A DNA stretch of 9,942 nucleotides from Hydrogenophaga sp. (GTDB lineage Bacteria; Pseudomonadota; Gammaproteobacteria; Burkholderiales; Burkholderiaceae_C): positions 1 through 9,942 of the forward strand of contig JAJNQE010000180.1 of NCBI GenBank assembly GCA_021154985.1, given 5' to 3'. The notes beneath the pieces were generated by a model, which saw nothing but the letters and a program-made list of their open reading frames with translations, ran no database searches and had not been told where the DNA came from. The stretch's first letter is position 1. Every line of letters begins with the position of its first letter. Below, in pieces: positions 1 to 7,062 of this stretch. A program made the position numbers and the translations under genes.

Positions 1-402
1 TGGGACGTTTACCCGCAGCTTCACACCCCCGGATTGCTCCATACGCATGTGCGGACGAGGACACGCCGTTCCAAGCGTGGTTCGGTTGAGAACAAGACAC
101 CTTGAGCGGTGCCGCTCATAGATAACCCGTCCTTCAGACAATTGCAACGGTTTGTAAAACACGCGCGACATGCCATCCGAGCAGAGATTTGTGTCTCTTT
201 TCAGCTACGAATCGGGTCCCCGAGGAGCCCGATCGAACGTTCGGACCCTCTTGAAGGGTCCGTCTGTTGCAGCCGAAATAGTGCCTTTCGGCTGCACAAA
301 TTCGCCCTTTTTAAGGGGGCGATTCCCGTGTTCTCCATAGAGAGAACGAGCTATCGTTGAATGTCGCCATGTAGACGACTATGAAGCGACTTCGAGTCGC
401 AC
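1..402 (-). mobile_element. Probable 5' part of a group II intron (structured RNA, partial)
   Basis: Read on the minus strand, the region starts at 402 with GTGCGAC, matching the GUGYG 5' consensus of bacterial group II introns, and is then almost continuously folded. Stems seen (plus-strand positions): 386-391/395-400; 331-335/342-346; 302-307/317-322; 268-278/286-296 (11 bp perfect, 7-nt loop); 242-249/255-262 (8 bp perfect); 211-219/224-233 (one bulge); 183-187/194-198; 104-108/113-117; 62-66/75-79. The folded zone stops exactly at 402. Group II introns are self-splicing retroelements that move by reverse splicing with their own reverse transcriptase. Domains V/VI and any reverse-transcriptase gene would lie left of the window and are not seen. 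I could not find a convincing EBS1 pairing to the last exon bases. The best match is the intron 8-mer CGGGTTAT against exon ATGACCCG, but it is offset by 3 nt and not statistically compelling. Alternative: another structured non-coding RNA or DNA element. Confidence 0.42.
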
Positions 403-413
403 CATCGGGTCAT
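403..413 (-). pseudogene. Possible start codon region of a divergent gene interrupted by the intron
   Basis: On the minus strand, directly before the putative intron 5' end, is ATGACCCGATG, which could be the start of a gene divergent from mutM. Read straight through, it gives about 20 codons (MTRW...) before a stop inside the structured region, so without splicing the gene would be cut off. There is no clear Shine-Dalgarno sequence. The rest of the gene would lie beyond the left edge of the window, so this is only a hint. Confidence 0.2.
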
Positions 414-496
414 GATAATGGAAGGTTTTTGGGGCGCCGAGGTCTGATCCGAAGACCGCACAAGCGTTCCGGATGCTTGCAAGAAAACACCCAGCC

Positions 497-1312
497 ATGC
501 CCGAACTCCCCGAAGTTGAAGTCACCCGGCGCAGCTTTGCCGACCGCATTGCCGGGGCTTCGATCCTGCACGTGCAGATGGGCAAACCGCTGCGCTGGCC
601 GCTGGGGTGTGAAGCACCGGCGCTGCATGGCCGCACAGTGGTGTCGGTGACCCGCCGTGGCAAATACCTGCTGCTCAATCTCGACCAGGGTGTTCTGCTG
701 GTGCACCTGGGCATGTCGGGCAGCCTGCAGTTTGACCACCGTCTGCCCCCGCGCGGTGTTCACGACCATTTCGAGTTGCTGACCAGCCGGGGCACCTTGC
801 GCTTGCACGATCCCCGCCGCTTTGGTGCGGTGGTCCATGCCGATGCGTTGCACAGTGCGACCGCCGCCAAGCTGCTGGATGGCCTGGGTGTGGAGCCGCT
901 GGAGGGCGGGTTCGATCCGGTGGTGTTTCACCGCGCGTTGCAAGGGCGCCGTTCGGCCATCAAACAGGTGTTGTTGTCGGGTGACATCGTGGTGGGCGTG
1001 GGCAACATCTACGCGTCGGAGGCCTTGTTCATGGCGGGTATTCGACCGACCTTGCGTGCCGATCGCGTGAGCAAGCCGCGAGCGGCGCGCCTGCACATGG
1101 CTATCGTCCAGGTGCTCACCCGAGCGGTGGCGCTGGGCGGCAGCACCTTGCGGGACTTCTCCAGCGCCGAAGGTCAGTCGGGCTACTTTCAACTGGATGC
1201 TTTTGTCTATGGCCGGGAAGGCAACCCCTGCAGGGTATGTGGTACACCCGTCAAAGCCATCCGCCAAGGCCAGCGATCGACGTTTTTTTGCACCACCTGC
1301 CAGAAAAACTGA
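497..1312 (+). CDS. mutM: Formamidopyrimidine-DNA glycosylase (MutM/Fpg)
   Basis: Bifunctional base-excision repair enzyme: it removes 8-oxoguanine and formamidopyrimidines paired with C, then nicks the abasic site by beta/delta-elimination. It has 271 residues, the family's normal size. The start at 497 is fixed by the mature N-terminus MPELPEVE: Pro2 is the Schiff-base nucleophile and Glu3 assists, so earlier in-frame codons are rejected. Also visible are Lys56 (E. coli Lys57), the intercalating Met73 in LGMSG, DPRRFG (105-110, with the Arg and Phe wedge residues), the helix-two-turn-helix GVGNIYASEALF (167-178), and a C-terminal zinc finger with Cys245, Cys248, Cys265, Cys268 plus Arg260. 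All key residues are intact. No good Shine-Dalgarno site precedes it. A possible -10 (GATAAT, 414-419) would put its -35 inside the putative intron. It is followed 93 bp later by the GTPase gene and then mutY, the partner enzyme of the GO system. Confidence 0.98.
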   Translation: MPELPEVEVTRRSFADRIAGASILHVQMGKPLRWPLGCEAPALHGRTVVSVTRRGKYLLLNLDQGVLLVHLGMSGSLQFDHRLPPRGVHDHFELLTSRGTLRLHDPRRFGAVVHADALHSATAAKLLDGLGVEPLEGGFDPVVFHRALQGRRSAIKQVLLSGDIVVGVGNIYASEALFMAGIRPTLRADRVSKPRAARLHMAIVQVLTRAVALGGSTLRDFSSAEGQSGYFQLDAFVYGREGNPCRVCGTPVKAIRQGQRSTFFCTTCQKN

Positions 1313-1313
1313 T

Positions 1314-1357
1314 CGGCCCGGTGACCCGGCTGTCGGGCATGTGGGCCGTCCGGTTTT
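1314..1357 (+). terminator. Weak candidate terminator after mutM
   Basis: Just after the mutM stop, CGGCCC (1314-1319) can pair with GGGCCG (1343-1348), enclosing a small inner stem CCCG/CGGG (1325-1328/1334-1337). A run of only four T follows at 1354-1357. The large loop and short T run make it weak; it might attenuate rather than end transcription. Confidence 0.25.
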
Positions 1358-1371
1358 GTGAGAGAGGCCGA

Positions 1372-1380
1372 TGCTATATT
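1372..1380 (+). promoter_or_regulatory. Extended -10 promoter for the GTPase-mutY pair
   Basis: TGCTATATT fits the extended -10 form TGnTATAAT with one mismatch. The -35 region (about 1353-1358, T-rich) is poor, as is usual for extended -10 promoters. The predicted start near 1387 gives a leader of about 20 nt before the ATG at 1406, so the GTPase and mutY could be transcribed independently of mutM. Confidence 0.45.
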
Positions 1381-1405
1381 GACCGGTGGTTACAACATCA
1401 GATCT

Positions 1406-3349
1406 ATGAGTTTCAATCAGGAATTTGACCAACATGGCGTGTGGCGCAAGCAGTTTGCCCTGCGTCTGCGCTTGCTCGCCGAGTGGTTGACCGACCACGA
1501 CCTGATGGAGCCCGGTATTCGCGAGCGACTCGATGGTCTGCACGCCCAGGTCAAGAACGACAAGATCATGGTGGCCTTCGTGGCCGAGTTCTCGCGTGGC
1601 AAATCGGAACTGATCAACGCGGTGTTTTTTGCCGGTTACGGGCGCCGCATCATGCCGGCGAGCGCCGGGCGCACCACGATGTGTCCCACCGAATTGGGCT
1701 ATGACGCGGAAGTACCCCCGTGCCTTCGCCTGCTCCCCATCGAGACGCGCCTGCAGCCCCTGTCGCTGCTCGATTGGCGCAACGCTCCTGACAAGTGGGA
1801 GCGCGTTGACCTGGACGTGAACGATCCCAAGCAACTGGCGCGCGCCATTCAAAAGGTCGCCGAGGTGCGCCGGGTCACGCTGGACGAAGCGCGGGGTCTG
1901 GGTTTCTGGAGCGACGAAGCGCCCGAAGACAACCCGCTGACCGGCCCCGACGGCACGGTGGAGGTGCCCAAGTGGCGCCACGCGCTGATCAACATGGCGC
2001 ACCCGCTGCTCAAACAGGGTCTGGTGATTCTGGACACGCCAGGCCTCAACGCCATTGGTGCCGAGCCCGAACTGACCGTGAGTCTGTTGCCGCAGGCGCA
2101 GGCGGTGGTGTTCATTCTGGCGGCCGACACCGGTGTGACCAAGTCCGACCTCACCATCTGGCGCCAGCACCTCTCCGTTCTGGGGGAAGGCAAAGAGTCG
2201 CGCCTGGTGGTGCTCAACAAGATCGACACCATGTGGGATGCGCTGAGCTCACCCGAGCAGGTGCAATTGCAGATTGCGTCGCAGCGCACCGACTCGGCCG
2301 AGATTCTGGGTCTTTCACCGCGCCAGGTGCTGGCCGTGTCGGCCCAGAAGGGCCTGCTGGCCAAGGTCAACCGCGACAAGAAACTGCTGGCAGCGAGCAA
2401 CCTGATGGAGCTGGAAACGGCCCTGGGGGTGGACCTGCTGGGCCAGCGGCGCAAGATCCTGAGCGCAGCGGTGGCCACCGGTATCCAGTCCTTGCGGGTG
2501 GAGACCACGCGCATGGTGCACACGCGCTCTCGCGATCTGGTGGAGCAGATCCAGGAGCTGGAAGGGTTGCGCGGCAAAAACGCCGGCGTGATCAAGCAGA
2601 TGCGCTTGCGCATCGAACAGGAGCAAGCCGACTTCGATGCCAGCGGGGCCAAGATCCAGGCGGTGCGTTCGGTGCACCTGCGTTTGCTCAAAGACCTGTT
2701 TGCCATGCTGAGCTCCACACACCTCAAAGCCGAGGTGGCGGTGCTGTCCAAGGCGCTTCGGCAGCCGGGCATCAAGCTGGGCGTGCGCCGTGCGTACGAC
2801 CACACCTTCGACCGGCTGCGCGCCAACATGAGCAAGGCCGACGGCATGGCGGGCGACATCCAGTCCATGCTGGAAGGCAGCTTCAAGAGCCTGAACGCCG
2901 AGTACGGTTTTTCGTTGCAGGCGCCCACGCCGCCGCAGCTGGCCCAGTACGTCAAAGACCTCGACCTGATCGAAAAAAGCCATCTGCAGTACCTGAGCCT
3001 GGGCAATGCGCTCAAGCTGGCCAATCCCGAGTTCGCCGAGCGCCTGGCGCGCGCGCTCATGAGCCGCCTGCGGGTGGTGTATGACACCGCGGTCAACGAA
3101 GTGGAGCTGTGGAACAAATCGGCGGCGGCCCAACTGGATGCCCAGCTGCGGGAGCGCCGCCGTAATTTCACCCGGCGTATCGAGGCGGTCTCTCGCATCC
3201 AGCAGGCCGCAGGCGGGCTGGATGAGCGCATTCGCGAACTGCAGACCCACCAGGCCAAGCTCAACCTACTCGACGCCAAGTTGTCGGAACTCACCGATCA
3301 CTTGCTGGCAGCGCCCGACGAAGAGCCCGCCGAAGCCCTCGCGGCATGA
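1406..3349 (+). CDS. Dynamin-like GTPase, function unknown
   Basis: A 647-residue protein with an N-terminal dynamin-type GTPase domain (about residues 50-350) and a long helical C-terminal half. G1 is AEFSRGKS (60-67), G2 lies in RTTMCPTE (89-96), G3 is LDTPG (209-213) and G4 is NKID (271-274). The first P-loop position, normally Gly, is Ala60. About 100 residues separate G2 from G3, longer than in small GTPases. Heptad-like helices rich in Gln, Glu and Leu follow (about 395-440 and 575-630), consistent with a stalk. I see no signal peptide or membrane-spanning segment, so it is probably cytosolic or peripheral. An earlier in-frame GTG at 1358 lies upstream of the promoter and was rejected; ATG 1406 follows the extended -10, though without a clear ribosome-binding site. 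Its stop overlaps the mutY start (ATGA), implying coupled translation. Bacterial dynamin-like proteins remodel membranes or, like E. coli CrfC, associate with replication. A role in the oxidised-DNA response is inference from context only. Confidence 0.9.
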   Translation: MSFNQEFDQHGVWRKQFALRLRLLAEWLTDHDLMEPGIRERLDGLHAQVKNDKIMVAFVAEFSRGKSELINAVFFAGYGRRIMPASAGRTTMCPTELGYDAEVPPCLRLLPIETRLQPLSLLDWRNAPDKWERVDLDVNDPKQLARAIQKVAEVRRVTLDEARGLGFWSDEAPEDNPLTGPDGTVEVPKWRHALINMAHPLLKQGLVILDTPGLNAIGAEPELTVSLLPQAQAVVFILAADTGVTKSDLTIWRQHLSVLGEGKESRLVVLNKIDTMWDALSSPEQVQLQIASQRTDSAEILGLSPRQVLAVSAQKGLLAKVNRDKKLLAASNLMELETALGVDLLGQRRKILSAAVATGIQSLRVETTRMVHTRSRDLVEQIQELEGLRGKNAGVIKQMRLRIEQEQADFDASGAKIQAVRSVHLRLLKDLFAMLSSTHLKAEVAVLSKALRQPGIKLGVRRAYDHTFDRLRANMSKADGMAGDIQSMLEGSFKSLNAEYGFSLQAPTPPQLAQYVKDLDLIEKSHLQYLSLGNALKLANPEFAERLARALMSRLRVVYDTAVNEVELWNKSAAAQLDAQLRERRRNFTRRIEAVSRIQQAAGGLDERIRELQTHQAKLNLLDAKLSELTDHLLAAPDEEPAEALAA

Positions 3350-4449
3350 ATGGGGCGGGCGGCCTGAGCGCCGATCTGCCCACCGGCTTTGCACCCTTGC
3401 TGATCGATTGGCAACGCCGTGCCGGGCGCAGTGGCATGCCCTGGCAGGGCACGCGCGATCCGTACCGGGTGTGGCTGTCCGAGGTGATGCTTCAGCAGAC
3501 CCAAGTGAGCACGGTGTTGGGCTACTACGCGCGGTTCCTGGAGCGCTTTCCGAACGTGCGCACCCTCGCCGCCGCCGAGGCGGACGAGGTCATGGCGTTG
3601 TGGAGCGGCCTGGGTTACTACAGCCGTGCGCGCAACCTGCACCGCTGTGCCCAAGCGGTGGTCTCTCGGCACGACGGGGAGTTCCCGACGACGGCCGCCG
3701 GGCTTGAAACCTTGCCCGGCATTGGTGCCTCCACCGCTGCGGCCATCGCAGCGTTCTGTTTTGGTGAACGGGTGTCCATCGTTGATGGCAATGTGCGCCG
3801 CGTGCTCACACGGTTGCTGGCGTTCGATTGCGACCTCGCGCAGACAAAGCCCCAGCGCGAGCTGTGGGTCTTGGCGCAAGCGCTATTGCCGAACTACCCC
3901 TCTGCCGACGACATGACGGCCTACACACAAGGGCTCATGGACCTTGGTGCGACCGTGTGCACGCGCAGCCGCCCGCTGTGCGGGCAGTGCCCAGTCCAGG
4001 GCATTTGCCAGGGCCATCAAACAGGCGAGCCGCAGCGTTTTCCGGTGAAGACCCGCACCCTGAAGCGTCGCCACGAGAGTTGGTGGTTGCTGCTCGTGAA
4101 GCTGTCCGATGGTCGAGAGCGCTTCTGGCTTCAACGACGGCCCGACAACGGCATCTGGGCGGGTCTGTATTGCCCGCCGGTGTTCGAAAGCGAGCAGGCT
4201 GCCCGTTCGGTCTTACTGCCGGGCTGGGTGGACGGGCTGATCGAGATGGACGCGGTGTCCCACAGCCTCACCCACCGGGAGTTGCGGCTGCAGCCCTTGC
4301 TGCTCCAACTCGCGTCGGAACCTCGTCCCGCCGAACTGCCGGCAGGCCAATGGGTGGATGCTGCGCAGCTGAGCGAGTACGGGCTTCCCGCGCCGGTGAA
4401 GCCTTTGTTGCAGGCCTTGTGCGTGCCCGATCTGTTGGCGAGGATCTAG
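3346..4449 (+). CDS. mutY: A/G-specific adenine DNA glycosylase (MutY)
   Basis: Removes adenine misincorporated opposite 8-oxoguanine, completing the GO pathway with MutM. 367 residues, close to E. coli MutY (350). The catalytic domain shows Glu46 in WLSEVMLQQTQV (the E. coli Glu37 position), the helix-hairpin-helix LPGIG (123-127), Asp147 in VDGNVRR, and the iron-sulfur cluster Cys205, Cys212, Cys215, Cys221 with C-x6-C-x2-C-x5-C spacing. The C-terminal NUDIX-like domain (about 240-360), which recognises 8-oxoguanine, includes GIWAGLYCPP (269-278) and SHSLTH (305-310). Nothing essential is missing. The start ATG overlaps the stop of the upstream GTPase by 4 nt, so expression probably depends on that gene. 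The 3' end converges on rapZ, and the two TAG stops overlap in one CTAG. Confidence 0.98.
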   Translation: MNGAGGLSADLPTGFAPLLIDWQRRAGRSGMPWQGTRDPYRVWLSEVMLQQTQVSTVLGYYARFLERFPNVRTLAAAEADEVMALWSGLGYYSRARNLHRCAQAVVSRHDGEFPTTAAGLETLPGIGASTAAAIAAFCFGERVSIVDGNVRRVLTRLLAFDCDLAQTKPQRELWVLAQALLPNYPSADDMTAYTQGLMDLGATVCTRSRPLCGQCPVQGICQGHQTGEPQRFPVKTRTLKRRHESWWLLLVKLSDGRERFWLQRRPDNGIWAGLYCPPVFESEQAARSVLLPGWVDGLIEMDAVSHSLTHRELRLQPLLLQLASEPRPAELPAGQWVDAAQLSEYGLPAPVKPLLQALCVPDLLARI

Positions 4450-5360
4450 ACGCCGGGCACCATGGGCGTGGGCCAACTGTCGGCTTCGCGGTGCCTGACC
4501 CGTGTGGACCAGTTTGCACCGAACGCCCGCGCAAGTTGCTCCACCAGATACACCGATCGGTGCTGCCCACCGGTGCAACCCACGGCCACCGTCACGTAGC
4601 TGCGGTGGTCGCGCAGCATCTGCGGTAGCCAGTGCCCCAAAAAATCGCTGATCTGCTGCTCCATCTGCCGCACCTCGGGCTGTGCTTCCAGGAAAGCCGC
4701 CACCGCCCCGTCGCGCCCGGTCAGGGGTTTGAGGTGGGGCTCGTAGTGCGGGTTGGCGAGCATGCGCACATCAAAGACAAAGTCGGCGTCCATGGGAATG
4801 CCGCGCTTGTACGCAAACGATTCGAACACCAGCGTGAGCGGCGCCTGCGTCGTGCCGAGCAGGTCCTTGATGTGGCTGCGCAGGTGCGTGGGCCGGATCA
4901 GGCTGGTGTCGAGCACCAGCGCCTGGTCACGCAGTTCGGCCAGCAGTTCGCGTTCCTGTTCGATGGCATCGGTCAGCGCGCGGTGCTGGTCGTTGAAGCG
5001 CTCGATCGAGAGCGGATGCCGCCGCCGCGTTTCCGAGAACCGGCGCACCAGCGTGTCGGTGGTGGCGTCGAGAAACACCGTGGTCAGGTTCACGGGGCGT
5101 TGCGCGTGCTGTTGCAGCTGCGCCAGCCGCTTGGGCAAACCCGGCAGCGAGCCGGCGCTGCGCACGTCCATGGCAATGGCGACCTTGCTGGCCTTGTGGC
5201 TCTGTTCCAGCTCAATGAAGGATTCGAGCAGCTCGGGCGGCAGGTTGTCCACACAGTAGAAACCCACGTCTTCCAGCGCGGTGAGCGCGACCGACTTGCC
5301 CGAGCCGGACATGCCGGTGATGAGCACCAGGTGGATGGGTGCGTCGTTCGTTGTGGTCAT
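4446..5360 (-). CDS. rapZ: RNase adapter / nucleotide-binding protein RapZ
   Basis: 304-residue P-loop protein of the RapZ (YvcJ) family. The Walker A motif GMSGSGKS is at 16-23, the Walker B-like segment AIAMDVRS at 61-68, RRFSETRRRHPL at 106-117, and the family signature GCTGGQHRSV at 261-270. In E. coli, RapZ binds the sRNAs GlmY/GlmZ and recruits RNase E to control glmS, hence amino-sugar synthesis; whether that holds in beta-proteobacteria is not shown here. ATG 5360 is preferred over a TTG two codons earlier (5366). The start is only 14 nt after the recN stop, so the gene probably depends on the recN transcript. The C-terminus is about 20 residues longer than in E. coli and Arg-rich near its start, in the place of the RNA-binding tail. 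In many proteobacteria rapZ sits with rpoN, ptsN or hprK; here it follows recN. Confidence 0.95.
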   Translation of the reverse strand: MTTTNDAPIHLVLITGMSGSGKSVALTALEDVGFYCVDNLPPELLESFIELEQSHKASKVAIAMDVRSAGSLPGLPKRLAQLQQHAQRPVNLTTVFLDATTDTLVRRFSETRRRHPLSIERFNDQHRALTDAIEQERELLAELRDQALVLDTSLIRPTHLRSHIKDLLGTTQAPLTLVFESFAYKRGIPMDADFVFDVRMLANPHYEPHLKPLTGRDGAVAAFLEAQPEVRQMEQQISDFLGHWLPQMLRDHRSYVTVAVGCTGGQHRSVYLVEQLARAFGANWSTRVRHREADSWPTPMVPGV

Positions 5361-5374
5361 GGGCAATGGAGCGC

Positions 5375-7018
5375 TCAGGCCGAGAGAAGTTCGCGGGCGT
5401 GGGCCAACGAAATTTCCGACTTCTCGCTGCCTCCCAGCATGCGTGCGAGCTCCACCACGCGCGCCTCGTGCCCGATCGGTGCAACCGTGCTGAGTGTCTG
5501 CCGGCCCACCATTTGTTTGCTCACCAGCAGGTGGTGGTCAGCGCAAGCCGCCACCTGGGGCAGGTGGGTCACGGCCAGCACCTGGCGGTCGCGCCCGAGC
5601 TGACGCAGCAACTGGCCCACGGTGTGCGCAACAGTGCCACCGATGCCGGAATCCACCTCGTCAAAGATCAGTGTGGGTGCTTGTCCGAGCCGGCTGGTGA
5701 CCACCGAAATGGCCAGCGCAATGCGCGATAGCTCACCGCCTGATGCCACTTTGCCCACCGGTTTGGGTGTGGCGCCGGCATGGCCCGCCACGCAAAAATC
5801 GACCTGTTCCCAACCATGGGCCTGGGGTTCGTCCATGCGCTGCAAAGCCACCTCGAACACGCCACCCTGCATGCCCAGGGTCTGCATGCTCTGTGTGACC
5901 GCCTTCGACAATTTGGGCGCTGCCTTCTGGCGCTCCTTGGTGATGCTCAGCAGCTCGACGTTGAAGGCTTTCCAGGCGGAGCGCTCGGCTTGCTGCAGCG
6001 CGTCCAGATCCAGCGCTTGGTCGATGGTGGCGAGTTCGCGTTTCCATTGCGCCAACGTCTCGGCCAGCTCTTCGGGGCTGCGGCGGTAGCGGCGTGCCAG
6101 CGACACCCACTGCGCCAGGCGCTGGTCGAGAGCGTCCAGGCTCGCTGGATCCTGGTCGGTGTGGCGCGCGTACTGGTGCAGGTTGTGCACGGTGTCCTGC
6201 ACTTGCGCCAGCGCGGCTTCCAGCGCGGCAATGCCGTCAGCAAACCGGGGCTCGATGTGGGCCTGTGCTTGCAGCGCACTGAGTGCGCGGTGGATCAGTG
6301 CTGCGGCATTCGATTCTTCGTCGTCCAGCGCGGTGATGGCGGCTTGCGCGGCGTCCAACAGGCCCTGTGCGTTGGCCAGTCGGCTGTGTTGGGCGTTCAG
6401 GTCGTCCCATTCGCCCGGCAGTGGAGCAAGCTTGTCGAGCTCGGCGATCTGCCACGACAGGCGTTCACTCTCCTGCTGCAGCGCGTTCTGCTTTTCGGTG
6501 GCGTTGTCCAGCGCCTTGCGCTGGTGTCTCCATTGAGACCAGGCGAGCGCAGCCGCCTTGGTGTCGATCCCCGCGTAGGCGTCCAGCAGGTCGCGCACCG
6601 CCTCCGCGCGCGTGAGGCTCTGCCAGGCGTGCTGGCCGTGAATGTCGACCAGGCCGTCGGCCAGCGCCTTGAGCTGCGCCATGGTGGCGGCGCTGCCGTT
6701 GATCCAGGCGCGGCTGCGGCCTTCGGTGTCCACAGTGCGGCGCAGGAGCAGGCTGTCTTCGACCGGGAAACCTTGTTCCTCCAGCCAGGGGGTCAGTGAG
6801 GCCGGTGCGTCGAACTCGGCAGCGATCTCGCAGCGCGTGGCCCCTTCGCGCACCACGCCGCTTTCGGCCCGCGCGCCCAGCGCCAACTGCAGCGCGTCGA
6901 TCAGGATGGACTTGCCTGCACCGGTCTCGCCCGTGAGCACGCCAAAGCCCTGGCCCAGTTCCAGGTCGAGGGACTGCACGATGACGAAGTCGCGCAGAGC
7001 AATACGGCGGAGGCTCAT
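5375..7018 (-). CDS. recN: DNA repair protein RecN
   Basis: SMC-like ATPase for recombinational repair of double-strand breaks, 547 residues (E. coli 553). The N-terminal ATPase half has Walker A GETGAGKS (30-37). A long coiled-coil-forming middle (about 150-370), rich in Ala, Leu, Gln and Glu, separates it from the C-terminal half, which carries the ABC-type signature SGGELSRIALAI (426-437) and Walker B LIFDEVDSGIGG (450-461). The ATG at 7018 matches the conserved start MSLRRIALRDFVIV; an in-frame open stretch continues upstream but overlaps nadK and is a GC artefact. It starts 44 nt after the nadK stop and ends 14 nt before rapZ, indicating a nadK-recN-rapZ operon. No LexA-type operator is apparent in the 44-nt gap. 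Confidence 0.97.
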   Translation of the reverse strand: MSLRRIALRDFVIVQSLDLELGQGFGVLTGETGAGKSILIDALQLALGARAESGVVREGATRCEIAAEFDAPASLTPWLEEQGFPVEDSLLLRRTVDTEGRSRAWINGSAATMAQLKALADGLVDIHGQHAWQSLTRAEAVRDLLDAYAGIDTKAAALAWSQWRHQRKALDNATEKQNALQQESERLSWQIAELDKLAPLPGEWDDLNAQHSRLANAQGLLDAAQAAITALDDEESNAAALIHRALSALQAQAHIEPRFADGIAALEAALAQVQDTVHNLHQYARHTDQDPASLDALDQRLAQWVSLARRYRRSPEELAETLAQWKRELATIDQALDLDALQQAERSAWKAFNVELLSITKERQKAAPKLSKAVTQSMQTLGMQGGVFEVALQRMDEPQAHGWEQVDFCVAGHAGATPKPVGKVASGGELSRIALAISVVTSRLGQAPTLIFDEVDSGIGGTVAHTVGQLLRQLGRDRQVLAVTHLPQVAACADHHLLVSKQMVGRQTLSTVAPIGHEARVVELARMLGGSEKSEISLAHARELLSA

Positions 7019-7062
7019 GTCGGAATGTGTGGCGTTGGAAACGGGAGAATTTTGCCGCGTCT

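Noticed and set aside
1..105. Open frame from the left edge to a TGA at 103-105
   Set aside because: Only 34 codons, no recognisable motif, and it lies within the putative intron on the opposite strand.
109..360. 83-codon open frame on the plus strand in the left region
   Set aside because: It overlaps most of the stem-loop array, starts at a GTG inside a hairpin, has no ribosome-binding site and no recognisable protein character; the RNA-structure reading fits better.
410..3294. Long minus-strand open frames (586 and 481 codons) opposite mutM and the GTPase
   Set aside because: Antisense shadows common in GC-rich DNA. The plus-strand genes show intact catalytic motifs, while the antisense proteins are His/Gln/Arg-rich with no domain.
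6272..6287. Palindrome GCGCACTGAGTGCGC resembling half of CIRCE
   Set aside because: It lies inside recN, lacks the TTAGCACTC-N9-GAGTGCTAA form, and is probably a chance product of codon use.
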